From the NCBI GenBank assembly GCA_020638695.1, contig JACKIB010000003.1, forward strand, positions 1 to 64,000: 64,000 nucleotides of DNA, written 5' to 3'. Shown piece after piece: positions 9,250-17,927 of this stretch (position 1 is its first letter; the number at the start of each line of letters is the position of its first letter). This DNA comes from Planctomycetota bacterium (GTDB lineage: Bacteria > Planctomycetota > UBA1135 > UBA2386). The notes below the pieces were generated by a model that saw only the letters and a program-made list of their open reading frames with translations, did no database searches and was not told where the DNA came from. The translations under genes and the position numbers were made by a program.

Positions 9250-10625
9250 CACACCTCGAACTTCTCGCGCTTGACCGGCACGTCGACCTTGGTGAAGCCC
9301 GCGTCGAGCAGCTTGTCGGCGAACTTGAGGGTGGCGTCCTCCTCGCCGTGCACCACGAACACCCTGGCCCGCGGGGCAAGGTGGCGGAAGCTCGACAGGA
9401 GCTCGCCGTAGTCGGCGTGCGCCGACAGTCCGCTGATACTGCGCACCTTGCAGCGCACCGCGTAGCGCTCGCCGAGGATGTTCACATGCTCGTAGCCGTC
9501 GATCAGCTTGCGACCCAGCGTGCCTTGGGCCATGTAGCCGACCGCCAGCACGCAGTCCTCGGGTCGGGTCACCGACTGCTTGAGGTGATGCAGGATCCGC
9601 CCCGCCTCGCACATACCGGAGGCAGCCAGAATGATCCCTTGCCGCAGGTCGTTCAGCGACTTGCTCTCCTCGACGTCGGCGACGTAGCGCACGCCCTCGA
9701 AGAAGAACGGGTCATGGCCGCTGCGCAGCAGCTCCTGCATGTCCGCATCGAACAGCTCCGGGTAGCGCGCGGTGAGCTGGGTCACCTTCTTGCTCATCGG
9801 CGAATCGATGTAGATCGGCTGCGGGCGGATCCGCTTCTCCCGTAGCAGCTTGCCGAGGTACATCAGCACGTTCTGCGTCCGGCCGACCGAGAACGCCGGA
9901 ATCAGAATGCGACCACCGTCGCGTTCCTCCTCGTTGACCACCTGCTCGAGACTGGACTCGAGGTCCACGCGCTTGGCGTGCAGCCGATCACCGTAGGTCG
10001 CCTCGGTGATCAACACGTCGCATTCCGGCAGCCGCTCCGGATCGCGGAGGATCGGGATCCCGCGCCGGCCGTGGTCACCGGTGAACACGATGCGCTGCTG
10101 CCGCTGTCCATCGTCGACGTCGATCACCACGAACGCGGAGCCGAGGATGTGTCCGGAATCGAGGAACTGCACCTTCACCCCCGGCACGACATCGAACGGC
10201 TCGTGGTAGCCGTGGGTCCGGGTCCGCTTCACGGTCTTCTCGACGTCGTCCAGGTCGTACGGCGGGTCGAACGCGTGACCTCGGCGGCGTAGGTGCTTGG
10301 CGTCTTGCGCTTGGATGTGCGCCGAGTCGGTCAGCAGGATCTCCATCAAGTCCTTGGTCGCCGGGGTGCAGTGGATCTCGCCGGAGAAACCGAGCTTGAC
10401 CAACCGCGGCAGCGAGCCGGAATGGTCGATGTGGGCGTGCGACAGCACCACGGCATCAACCCGCGTGTCGCGCAACCCCAGGTCCTGGTTGGCCTTGTTG
10501 GCGATCTTGCGCGGCCCTTGGACCATGCCGCAGTCGAGCAGCACGTTCTTGCCGTTGACGGTGAGGAGGTGCTTGCTGCCGGTGACGAAGCGCGCGGCAC
10601 CGATGAACTGCAGGGTGATGGTCAT
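9249..10625 (-). CDS. Beta-CASP metallo-beta-lactamase-fold RNA nuclease
   Basis: 458-residue cytoplasmic zinc hydrolase of the YSH1/CPSF73-like beta-CASP branch, predicted to cut or degrade RNA. Motifs are in order: FIGAARFVTGSKHLL, LDCGMVQG, the zinc site SHAHIDHSG, the histidine in SGHILGSA, the aspartate in FTGDHGRRG, then beta-CASP motif A in ITEATYGDR, the exonuclease-like region IYIDSPM and motif B in SGLSAHADYGELL, and the C-terminal VVHGEE. Length fits bacterial members (about 450-470). It overlaps the downstream membrane protein gene by one base, probably as an operon, although no functional link is evident. A 420-bp gap filled with repeats lies upstream of its start. Confidence 0.92.
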   Translation of the reverse strand: MTITLQFIGAARFVTGSKHLLTVNGKNVLLDCGMVQGPRKIANKANQDLGLRDTRVDAVVLSHAHIDHSGSLPRLVKLGFSGEIHCTPATKDLMEILLTDSAHIQAQDAKHLRRRGHAFDPPYDLDDVEKTVKRTRTHGYHEPFDVVPGVKVQFLDSGHILGSAFVVIDVDDGQRQQRIVFTGDHGRRGIPILRDPERLPECDVLITEATYGDRLHAKRVDLESSLEQVVNEEERDGGRILIPAFSVGRTQNVLMYLGKLLREKRIRPQPIYIDSPMSKKVTQLTARYPELFDADMQELLRSGHDPFFFEGVRYVADVEESKSLNDLRQGIILAASGMCEAGRILHHLKQSVTRPEDCVLAVGYMAQGTLGRKLIDGYEHVNILGERYAVRCKVRSISGLSAHADYGELLSSFRHLAPRARVFVVHGEEDATLKFADKLLDAGFTKVDVPVKREKFEV

Positions 10626-10772
10626 GGGGCTCGTGGGATGCGCGGTCGTTGGCGGTTCGGCGGGGTACGATCGGGCTACATCCTCGTGTGGGTCGGACCG
10701 TCACGAAAGCCGTAGCTCGGATTTGCGGCCCCCTCCGCACCGGCGCACCGGGCCGGACTGTTCAAGAGGAGC

Positions 10773-10881
10773 GTCGCGAGATCGTGCGAGGTGCAGCTTC
10801 TGCCCGGAGTCGGGGTGGCGCCCCGACGAGGAGCGTGTTCTGACATTCGACGCAGCCAGCAGCGCCCTTGCGCGGTCGCAA
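10773..10881 (+). repeat. GC-rich dispersed repeat, copy 1
   Basis: About 110 bp that align with 27994-28121: both open with GTCGCGAGATC, contain TTCTGCCCGGAG, then CGAG, GTTCTGAC, AGCCAGCAGCG and end CCTTGCGC-GTCGCA. This copy lacks some 20 bp present in the other. It contains a hairpin GTCGGGG/CCCCGAC around 10810-10828. Weaker relatives occur at 5270-5331, 35247-35266 and about 52908-52940. No coding frame is shared, so it is a DNA or RNA structural repeat of unknown role. Confidence 0.65.
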
Positions 10882-10906
10882 CATCTCGGCGCGACTGCGC
10901 CGGGCG

Positions 10907-11031
10907 AGGAGTCTGCGCCACAGCAGGGCGATTCAGCAGGCTCGTGATTTCGGCTCAGGTCGCTCTCGGAGGAGTGACGGGTGCTGGAAGGCGCGGACCT
11001 CATGGGTTGTCAGTCTGTGGCGCAGACTCCT
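10907..11031. repeat. Inverted-repeat (MITE-like) element, short copy
   Basis: 125-bp element bounded by perfect 17-bp terminal inverted repeats, AGGAGTCTGCGCCACAG at 10907-10923 and its complement at 11015-11031. The interior matches the longer copy at 52686-52857 (shared GATTTCGG, CAGGTCGC, GGTGCTGGAAGGCGCGGA and CTCATGGGTTGTCA) but lacks about 45 bp, including the central CCGAAT/ATTCGG hairpin. It encodes nothing and has the form of a non-autonomous mobile or REP-like element. Confidence 0.75.
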
Positions 11032-11047
11032 GGGGCGGCTGCGCCGT

Positions 11048-12019
11048 TCAACCGAGCGAGATCTCGAGCTCCGCGAGCAGCTGCCTGATCCGCTCGGCTT
11101 CGAGCTCCGGGCGATGGAACGGCTGCCGCGCCACGACCGCTTCCTGCAGGGCCCCGAACCACGCGCGGTCGGTCTCCGCACGCACCATCAGGCCGGCCAA
11201 CGCCGCGGCATCGCCGACCGGGAACACGCCGGGATAGTCGGCGCCGAGCAGCCCCAGGTTGCCGTCGACCGCGGTGGCCAACACCGGCACACCGTGCACG
11301 ATCGCTTCGGCAACCGCATTCGCCCCACCCTCCATCGACGAACTCACCACCAGGGCACGGCTGTGTGCCAGCAGCTGCTCCGCCCCGGCGGCGTCCAGCT
11401 CGCCGAGCCAACGAAAGCGTGGGTTGCGGCCTGCCTCCTCCGTCGCCGCCACCCCGAGCGCCGTGTCGATCACCGCTCCGGCGAGCGACACCCGGATCCG
11501 CGAGGTGGCCGGCAGCAGCGCCGCCGCACGCGCGGCCAACAACGGATCCTTGACCGCGCGCAAGTGCGCGAGCACGCAGATTCCGAAGGTGTCGTTGGCC
11601 GGCTGCCAAGCGATGTGCGCGACCGCCGGCTGGGGGATCACGCGAACACGGGCGCGCACCGTCGCAGGCAGCCGCTCCGCGCCCCGCTCCTGCAACACCA
11701 CGATCCGATCGGCAGACGCTACCGATCGCCGAGCGGTCGGGTCGTCCGGCAGGTCGGCGTAGAGGTCGGTGCCGGTCAGGACCAAGACCACGGGATGCCC
11801 GGGCCAGCGCTGCTGGAACGCTGCCAACGCAGCGCCACTCTTGCGCGCGTGCAGCGCGACCAGCACGTCCGCTTCGACGATCTCCTCAGCGCTGTGCCGG
11901 AGCACGACATCGTGCCCCTGGCCGCGCAGCACCGCGGACCACCGCACCGCGGTGCGGGCGTTGCCGTGGTTGGAGTCCGGCGGCACGGGGGTGACCAGCA
12001 GGATCCGCACAGGCTTCAC
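11048..12019 (-). CDS. senB: SenB-like selenosugar synthase (TIGR04348 glycosyltransferase family)
   Basis: 323-residue GT-B fold enzyme. It matches the pattern of TIGR04348, the family that includes SenB, which makes a selenosugar from a UDP-sugar and selenophosphate in selenoneine synthesis: ILLVTPVPPDSNHGN at the N-terminus, LVALHARKS, LTGTDLYADLP (residues 82-91), DRIVVLQERG, the middle HLRAVKDPLLAARAA, and the C-terminal SMEGGANAVAEAI and DGNLGLLGADYPG. All are where the family has them. In known clusters senB sits with senA (EgtB-like) and senC (SelD-like); neither is here. Instead it follows the DUF4340-parvulin gene by 39 bp on the same strand, the last gene of a Gld-type ABC run. Family membership is strong; selenium use by this copy is inference. 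Confidence 0.78.
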   Translation of the reverse strand: MKPVRILLVTPVPPDSNHGNARTAVRWSAVLRGQGHDVVLRHSAEEIVEADVLVALHARKSGAALAAFQQRWPGHPVVLVLTGTDLYADLPDDPTARRSVASADRIVVLQERGAERLPATVRARVRVIPQPAVAHIAWQPANDTFGICVLAHLRAVKDPLLAARAAALLPATSRIRVSLAGAVIDTALGVAATEEAGRNPRFRWLGELDAAGAEQLLAHSRALVVSSSMEGGANAVAEAIVHGVPVLATAVDGNLGLLGADYPGVFPVGDAAALAGLMVRAETDRAWFGALQEAVVARQPFHRPELEAERIRQLLAELEISLG

Positions 12020-12058
12020 TCCCGAACCGCCCGGCAGCCGTGCCCGGGCGATCCGGTG

Positions 12059-13954
12059 CTACTTGGTGCGCTTGATGATGTGGAAGCCGAACTCGGTCTC
12101 CACCACGTCGGTGATCTGGCCGACCTCGAGCTTGAACGCCGCCTCGGAGAACGGCTTGGTCATCTGCCCGAACGGGAACACGCCGAGGTCGCCACCCTTG
12201 TCCTTGGAGGAGCAGGTCGAGTTGGCCTTGGCCAAGTCGGCGAACTTCTCGGGCGACTTCTTCAGCTCGACCAGCAGCTCCTCGGCCTTCTTCTTGGCCT
12301 CTTCCTTGGTCATGGTCGCGGACTCCGCGCGCGATGCACCCTTGTAGCTGATCAAGATGTGCGAAGCGCCGATCTTCTCCGGCCGCGCATTCGCGTCGGC
12401 CAGCAGGCTGTCGAAGTCCCGCGCCATGTTGGGCAGCGCGTGGTGGTCGCAGGCGTACACGTTCTTGCCGTGCCGCTCGTTGAACTTCGCCACCGCGTCG
12501 CGCGCGACCACCGACTCGGTGTCCTTGGCGTCCTTGTCGCCGACGAACGCCGCCGACACCTTTACCCAGCGCCGGTTCGGGTTGTCGTCCTTCTCCTTCT
12601 TGGCGATCTCGAAGGTGAACTGCGCCTTGTTGCGCAGCGTCATCTTGTAGACGGTGTCGAACTTCAGGCCCTTGGTCTTCTCAGCGAAGTCCTTGTCGTC
12701 TGGCTTGTGCCGCTCGGCCCACTGCAGCTGCGTGCCGGCGGTGAACACCAGCTGATGGTCGAAGCCCTTCGCCTTCTTGCCCTTCGGCACGTCGACCAGG
12801 TTCACCTCGCCGTCCTTCGGGCTCTCGATCGCATACGGCGGCTTGCCGGCGACCGTCAGCTCGACCCGCTGTACGGCGTTGTCCTTGACCCGCAGGAAGC
12901 TCTTGTCCTCCTCGACCAGATCGTCGAACGACCGGGTGAGCTGATCGCCGTTCCACGAGTCGATCTTGTACACCCAGCTCTGGTGGCGAATGTTGAACAG
13001 CTCCGCCTTGCGCGGCGCCTGCATCATCGCCTCGTTCTTCTTCTGGATCTTCTCGTCCTTCTTGCCGGCCTCGACATCCTTCGGGTCGAGGGTCTTCGGG
13101 CCCTCGTAGCGGGCGCTGGCTTTGCAGTAGTAGTCCTTGTCCTTCTTGGCCACCTCCACTTGGTAGACCTCGTGGACGTCGGTGGTCAGTTTGTACGAGT
13201 GCTTGAACTCGAGGTCCTTGGCCTCCGCCTCCGACTTGAAGTCGGAGAAGTTGAGGTTCGTCAGCGTGTTGAACACCTGGTCGTACACGCTTCCCTTGAC
13301 CACCTTTCCTTCGGGGATGCCCTGCAGCTTCGGGCCGTCCTTCTCCCGCTGGATCAGCACCGGCTTGCCGGCCCCGGTCAGCTCCACCTTCTGGATCCGC
13401 TCGGACTCGATCTTCGTCAAGGTGCGGTCGACGTAGTCGAGGCCCTCGCTGTCGATGAACAGCTTCGCCTCGCTCAGGTACACGCGGTCGTCGCTGGTGA
13501 CGCGCACGTATTCACCCTTGTCCTGCTCCTTGCCGGTGATGACTCCGACCAGTTCCTTGTCGTTGGCGAACAGGCGGATGGTCTGCGAGTCCTTGCCACC
13601 GTCCACACCGAGCTCCTGGTGGGCACTCTTGTTGTCCGACACCAGCTGCATGCACTTGATCTGCATCAGCTTCTGCACCAGGTTGTTGACGCGGCCGTTG
13701 TCGGCGACGTAGTTGCTGCGCGTCTCGACCAGGAACGGCGCCTTCTCGCCGGCGCCGCGCTTGACCAACACAACCTTCTTGTCGCCCTTCTCGACCGTGA
13801 TCTTGGTCACCTGACCGATGTCGATCATGTCGATCAGTTCGCTGCCGCGGACGAAGTCGATCTTGACCTCGCGAGAACGGGTCGCGCGCATGAACGCGAG
13901 CACGACCAGCACCACGGCCAAGACCACTACGAAACTGAAGTTCTTGGAGCTCAT
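12059..13954 (-). CDS. DUF4340 protein with C-terminal parvulin-type PPIase domain
   Basis: 631-residue membrane-anchored exported protein. One N-terminal helix (NFSFVVVLAVVLVVLAFMRA) is followed by DUF4340-type beta repeats over roughly residues 30-500, with recurring KVELTGAGKP and RVELTVAGKP strands and many lysines. The last 110 residues form a rotamase domain: ASHILISYKG, EEAKKKAEELLVELKKSPEKF, then FADLAKANSTCSSKDKGGDL and GVFPFGQMTKPFSEAAF, ending TEFGFHIIKRTK. DUF4340 proteins usually follow GldG in Gld-like ABC operons, as here; the fused PPIase is unusual. The ATG at 13954 overlaps the TGA of the upstream gene by four bases (ATGA). Likely role: periplasmic part of the ABC machine, perhaps folding exported substrates. 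Confidence 0.85.
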   Translation of the reverse strand: MSSKNFSFVVVLAVVLVVLAFMRATRSREVKIDFVRGSELIDMIDIGQVTKITVEKGDKKVVLVKRGAGEKAPFLVETRSNYVADNGRVNNLVQKLMQIKCMQLVSDNKSAHQELGVDGGKDSQTIRLFANDKELVGVITGKEQDKGEYVRVTSDDRVYLSEAKLFIDSEGLDYVDRTLTKIESERIQKVELTGAGKPVLIQREKDGPKLQGIPEGKVVKGSVYDQVFNTLTNLNFSDFKSEAEAKDLEFKHSYKLTTDVHEVYQVEVAKKDKDYYCKASARYEGPKTLDPKDVEAGKKDEKIQKKNEAMMQAPRKAELFNIRHQSWVYKIDSWNGDQLTRSFDDLVEEDKSFLRVKDNAVQRVELTVAGKPPYAIESPKDGEVNLVDVPKGKKAKGFDHQLVFTAGTQLQWAERHKPDDKDFAEKTKGLKFDTVYKMTLRNKAQFTFEIAKKEKDDNPNRRWVKVSAAFVGDKDAKDTESVVARDAVAKFNERHGKNVYACDHHALPNMARDFDSLLADANARPEKIGASHILISYKGASRAESATMTKEEAKKKAEELLVELKKSPEKFADLAKANSTCSSKDKGGDLGVFPFGQMTKPFSEAAFKLEVGQITDVVETEFGFHIIKRTK

Positions 13955-15951
13955 GCCATGTCCTCCCGCATCTTGTTGCTTCGCTTGAACAAGCTGCCGA
14001 GCCACAGCACCAACCCGATCAGGAACACCAGCAGCGGCATCCCCATCACGTTGGCTACCTCGGCAGCCCGCTTCACCGACTCGACTTCGTCACGCGCCTT
14101 GGCCTGCACGTCGCGCAGCTCCTTCTTCTTCTTCGCGATGACGCGCTGGGTTTCGCGCTCCTGCTGGAGTGCTTCGCCGCGCAGCTGGCCGACGTTCTTC
14201 TCGGTGGCCTTGTCCTGCAGCTCGCGCATCTTCTTCTGCAGGGTCTCGATCTCCCGGTTGATCTGCGACACCTTGTCGGAGGTCCGGTCGGCGGCGCGCC
14301 GCTCGATCTCCTTGATGCGATCGAATTCGCGGCGCCCGGCGCTCCGTGAGCGAATGCTCATCAGGTCACCGGAACCGTTCAGGAAATCGAGCGCGTTGAG
14401 CACCACCGCGGTGTTGGCGTAGGGGCTGCCGAAGAACGACTGTGGCTGCACCACCATGTTGTTGGAGATCATGTCGACGTCGGCGATCACCACCACCGCC
14501 GCGGCGTCCGAGGACTCCTTCCGGTGCTCGGACTTCTTGTCCTTCTTGTCCGCCTTGTCGTCCTTCTTGGGGTCGGAGCCGTTGGTGTCCGCCAGCGACT
14601 TCGGTTTGCCATCGGCGAACGCACTGGGCATCTTGCCGCGCATCCGCATCGCCACGACCACCGGCTTGCCCGCCAGCTCGAAGCCATCAGGGTTGCCTTC
14701 ACCAGGCGGCAGCCAGAGCTTCTCGGGTTGGGCCTGCAGCGACATCATGTCCATGTTGCCGAACTTGCGGGTCCCCCCGGTCGACGATGTCTGGATCAGC
14801 GGCTGCACGTCGACCTTGGTGCCGTCGACCTTCTCGAGCTGCCCGACGTAGCCGGTCAGCACCTTGGACTCCTTCTCGGCCGACAGCGGCTCGCTCACCA
14901 CTTCGTTCTTGTTGAAGCAGTCTTCCGTCTGCGTGAAGATGTTGTAGGGCATCAGCTTGGTGTTGCCCCGCATCCCGGCGATCGCGCGGTCACCGACGAT
15001 CTTGCCCGGCGTCATTTTGACGCCCCATGCCGACAGCAGGCGGTTGAGGTCGCTGCCGTGCGGGTGGCTGAACCGCGCGTACGGATTCCCCGGCGTGTTC
15101 GGTGGGGTGTCCACCTCGCAGAACGGATCGACGAACACCAGCAGCTTGCCGCCGCGCATCACGTACTGATCGATCGCGTAGAGGATGCCCTCGCCGAAGT
15201 TCTTCGGGTGCACCACGATCAGCGAATCGAGATCGGCGGGGATCTCCTTCGCCGTGGCGTCGACCTTCACCACTTCGTAGTCGCGCTTCAGCCATTCGAC
15301 GATGTGCCACGGCTCGCCGCCGGACTGCTGCTGGAAGCGACGCAACCGCTTCATCTCCGGCGACAGGTCCTGGCCGACCACGTCGAGGCTGGACACCACG
15401 CCGACCTTCTTCTTGGTCGGGTGGGCGACCCGCTCGATCATCTTGCTGACCTTGTATTCGAACAGGTTCTCCTCGTTGTAGTTGATCAACGGGATCACCT
15501 CCTTCGGTCCGAGGTCCGACGAGACCACCAAGCCGAAGAAGAACAGCTGGTCGCCGGGCAGCTCGAACTGCCGGACCCCGAGTTCGATCGCCTCCTCGGC
15601 CGTGTCGGTGAACGGCTTCGGATCGAACTCCAGGAACTGCACCTTGCCGCCGCTCTTGCGCTGGTAGGCGCGTAGCAGGTCGCGTGCGTGGTAATAGGCC
15701 CGCACGTAGCGCTTGAGCTGGTCGGTGCCGACCTTCTGGACCGCGGTGTTGGAGAAGTACAACCGGGCCTTGAGCGGCCGGTTGACCTTCTCCAGCACCT
15801 TCATGGTGCCTTCGGTCAGGGTGTAGCGACTGTTGGAGGTGGTATCGAGCCAGCCCCAGGACTCGGTGACGTCGCCGAGCACGAAAGCGGCGCACAGCGT
15901 GCAGACGATGATCAGCGCCGCGCCGAGAAGGGAACGTAGTTTGGCAGACAT
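13951..15951 (-). CDS. GldG-like ABC transporter auxiliary protein
   Basis: 666-residue protein of the GldG / ABC-type auxiliary family. The N-terminal helix LGAALIIVCTLCAAFVLGDV anchors it; the exported region begins RYTLTEGTMKVLEKVNRPLK, the typical opening in which these proteins describe a rod-like Rossmann domain, and continues with PFTDTAEEAIELGVRQFEL, VSSLDVVGQDLSP and YVMRGGKLLVFVDPF. A coiled coil rich in K, E and Q spans roughly residues 555-635 (IEREIETLQKKMRELQDK type), and a final helix (MGMPLLVFLIGLVLWLGSLF) ends the chain. It lies 13 bp after the permease gene and overlaps the next gene by four bases, so it is in an operon with the ATPase and permease. In Bacteroidetes the homologues serve gliding and secretion; here the cargo is unknown. 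Confidence 0.87.
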   Translation of the reverse strand: MSAKLRSLLGAALIIVCTLCAAFVLGDVTESWGWLDTTSNSRYTLTEGTMKVLEKVNRPLKARLYFSNTAVQKVGTDQLKRYVRAYYHARDLLRAYQRKSGGKVQFLEFDPKPFTDTAEEAIELGVRQFELPGDQLFFFGLVVSSDLGPKEVIPLINYNEENLFEYKVSKMIERVAHPTKKKVGVVSSLDVVGQDLSPEMKRLRRFQQQSGGEPWHIVEWLKRDYEVVKVDATAKEIPADLDSLIVVHPKNFGEGILYAIDQYVMRGGKLLVFVDPFCEVDTPPNTPGNPYARFSHPHGSDLNRLLSAWGVKMTPGKIVGDRAIAGMRGNTKLMPYNIFTQTEDCFNKNEVVSEPLSAEKESKVLTGYVGQLEKVDGTKVDVQPLIQTSSTGGTRKFGNMDMMSLQAQPEKLWLPPGEGNPDGFELAGKPVVVAMRMRGKMPSAFADGKPKSLADTNGSDPKKDDKADKKDKKSEHRKESSDAAAVVVIADVDMISNNMVVQPQSFFGSPYANTAVVLNALDFLNGSGDLMSIRSRSAGRREFDRIKEIERRAADRTSDKVSQINREIETLQKKMRELQDKATEKNVGQLRGEALQQERETQRVIAKKKKELRDVQAKARDEVESVKRAAEVANVMGMPLLVFLIGLVLWLGSLFKRSNKMREDMA

Positions 15952-15964
15952 GTCGATCTCTGGG

Positions 15965-16693
15965 CTAGGCGGCCTTGCGGTCCTCGAGCATCACGGTCGA
16001 GGCGACCAGGAAACCAACCGTCATGGTGACCATGAACAGGATGTTGCGGAGCTCGACCATGCCGCGCTCCATCACGTCGAACTGGGTGGTGAAGCTGAGG
16101 GAAGCGAGCAGGCGGTTGACCGATTCGGGCAGGAAGCCGGCGATCTTCAGGAACGCCGGGTCACCCACCATCAGCAGGCCGCCGCACACCACCAGCGACA
16201 GCACGAACGCGATCACCTGGCTCTTGGTCAGGGTCGAGAAGAACGTGCTGATCGCCAGATAACTGCCCCCCATCAAGAACGCCCCGAGGTAGCCGGTGAA
16301 GATCGGCCCGTACTCCGGGTCGCCCAGGAACTCGAGCGTGAACACCACCGGCAGGGTCAGCAGCAGGCTGATCCCCATGAACAACCAGGCAGCAAAGAAC
16401 TTGCCGAGCACCGCCTGCGAGGTGGTGATCGGCAGGGTGAGCAGCATCTCGATCGTGCCGGTGCGGCGTTCCTCGGACCACAACCGCATCGCCATCAGCG
16501 GGGCGTACACCGCGAACAGCGCCGGGATGTTGGAGAAGAACACCCGGAGGCTCGCTTCCCCCTGCAGGAAGAAGTCGCCCCGGAACATGAAGTACGCGCT
16601 GCAGCCGAGGAATATGGCGAGGAACACGTAGGCCAGCGGCGTGCCGAAGTAGCTCTTCAGCTCGCGCTTGAACACGGACATCATGGCGCTCAT
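15965..16693 (-). CDS. ABC-2 type permease, GldF-like
   Basis: 242-residue inner-membrane permease with six predicted helices. The start at 16693 (MSAMMSVFKRELKSYFGTPLAY) overlaps the ATPase stop by four bases and gives the standard ABC-2 opening, a cytoplasmic FKRELKSYF helix before the first membrane segment. The conserved cytoplasmic loop LWSEERRTGTIEMLLTLPI, which contacts the ATPase, is present around residues 70-90. Longer upstream readings run through the ATPase gene and were rejected. Together with the ATPase and GldG-like protein it forms a Gld-type transporter; length matches GldF (about 240). Confidence 0.9.
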   Translation of the reverse strand: MSAMMSVFKRELKSYFGTPLAYVFLAIFLGCSAYFMFRGDFFLQGEASLRVFFSNIPALFAVYAPLMAMRLWSEERRTGTIEMLLTLPITTSQAVLGKFFAAWLFMGISLLLTLPVVFTLEFLGDPEYGPIFTGYLGAFLMGGSYLAISTFFSTLTKSQVIAFVLSLVVCGGLLMVGDPAFLKIAGFLPESVNRLLASLSFTTQFDVMERGMVELRNILFMVTMTVGFLVASTVMLEDRKAA

Positions 16694-17409
16694 GCGGCGG
16701 ACCCTCCGGTGGTGATCTGACGGAAGTAGGCGTCGAGGGTGCCCCCGCCGCGGCTCTTGAGTTCGGCGGGCGTGCCATCGGCGAGAACCCGGCCCCGCGC
16801 GATGATGATCGCCCGGCTGCACACCGCGTCGACTTCTTCGAGGATGTGGGTCGAGATGACGATGCACTTGTTCTGCGCCATCTGGCTGATCAAGTTGCGC
16901 ACATCCATCTTCTGGTTCGGATCGAGCCCGTCAGTCGGCTCGTCGAGGATCAGGATCTCCGGGTCGTGTAGGAACGCCTGCGCGAGACCGACCCGGCGCT
17001 TGTACCCCTTCGACAGCGTGGCGATGATCTGGTGGAACACGTTGCCGATCGCGCACTGCTCGACCACTCGCTCGATCGCGCTGCCGGCGCCCGAGCCCAG
17101 CCCGCGCATGTCGCACATGAAGCGGAGGAACGACTCGACCGACATCTCGTCGTACAGCGGCGCGTTCTCCGGCACGTAGCCGATCCGCTGCCGCACACCG
17201 ACCGGGTCGCGGATGATGTCGCAGCCACCCAGCGTCGCCGTCCCGCTGTCGGGCCGGAGGAAGCAAGTCAGCATCTTCATGGTGGTCGACTTGCCGGCGC
17301 CATTGGGCCCGAGGAATCCGAGCACCTCACCCTTGGCGACCTTGAACGAGATGCCGTCCACGGCCCGGATGGTGCCGAACTGTTTGACCAGGTTGTCTAC
17401 TGTGATCAT
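16690..17409 (-). CDS. ABC transporter ATPase, GldA-like
   Basis: 239-residue nucleotide-binding subunit that drives the ABC-2 permease encoded next. Walker A is GPNGAGKST (residues 34-42), the Q-loop region reads RIGYVPENAPLYDEMSV, the signature is LSKGYKRRVGLAQAF, Walker B is ILILDEPTDGLDPNQ and the switch histidine lies in ISTHILEEVDAVC. The C-terminal ELKSRGGGTLDAYFRQIT is short, so there is no regulatory domain. It is the first gene of the five-gene minus-strand run ending with the SenB-like gene; the promoter should lie in the 518-bp gap to its right. Confidence 0.95.
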   Translation of the reverse strand: MITVDNLVKQFGTIRAVDGISFKVAKGEVLGFLGPNGAGKSTTMKMLTCFLRPDSGTATLGGCDIIRDPVGVRQRIGYVPENAPLYDEMSVESFLRFMCDMRGLGSGAGSAIERVVEQCAIGNVFHQIIATLSKGYKRRVGLAQAFLHDPEILILDEPTDGLDPNQKMDVRNLISQMAQNKCIVISTHILEEVDAVCSRAIIIARGRVLADGTPAELKSRGGGTLDAYFRQITTGGSAA

Positions 17410-17927
17410 CGCAGCCAGGGTTCTTGGCGTGATTTCGAGGAGTCCAGGGTGTCGAAGGGTCGCGGTCCGAGCCGGTGGTGCCGGGCCTCTTCGCCCCGGA
17501 GGGGGGCAAGAGTGATACCCGGGGACCAGCCAGGTGCAAGGGTGGCCGTGCTCGGAACGACTGGCCCGGCCGATTCACGGGTGGCGCATCGCGCGCACGA
17601 CTCGTGGAGGGTCGGGTCTGGGGGGGCCGTCGACCGACAACCACCCGGATAACTCCGAGAATTCTGCCGACCCTATCCCGACCGATCGGCGTCGAACGGA
17701 GGGGTCGCGAGGCCGTGCAACGCTGTGGCAGGCAACGAGAACGGCGGTTCAGGCCACCGGCTGGTCCCTGTTCGAGGCGCAACAGAACCGAGAGCCTCGC
17801 CGAATCCACCAATTCGGTTGCGCTTTCGGGCGGCGACCTGGGCCGAAATCCAGAGGGACGGTGCGCCCACGCCGCGGCCGGCATCGCAGTGTGGCCCGAG
17901 CCGGCCAGCGACGCTACGAACTACCGC
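17410..17927. other. Divergent gap with a core fragment of the inverted-repeat element
   Basis: 518 bp between the GldA-like gene (minus) and the CLC channel (plus). Bases 17793-17852 match, in reverse orientation, the core of the element at 52686-52857. The rest has no recognised gene; frames continuing upstream of the channel start are low-complexity and lack homology. Both divergent promoters should be here, but no clear boxes were seen. Confidence 0.4.
17793..17852 (-). repeat. Core fragment of the inverted-repeat element
   Basis: About 60 bp, read on the minus strand, that correspond to the middle of the 52.7-kb copy: GGATTTCGG, CAGGTCGCC, CCGAAA and the small hairpin CCGAAT-loop-ATTCGG. 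The terminal inverted repeats are missing or eroded beyond recognition. It keeps the hairpin that the 10.9-kb copy has lost. Confidence 0.6.

Larger units (their letters stand above)
10626..11047. other. Repeat-filled gap between two minus-strand genes
   Basis: 422 bp holding a copy of the GC-rich repeat (10773-10881) followed 25 bp later by the inverted-repeat element (10907-11031). The remainder, 10626-10772, should contain the promoter of the nuclease gene but shows no clear box. Confidence 0.5.

Noticed and set aside
10868..14422. Plus-strand open frame of nearly 1,200 codons
   Set aside because: It is antisense to the SenB-like and DUF4340 genes and arises from GC-rich codon bias; it has no family pattern, signal peptide or ribosome site.
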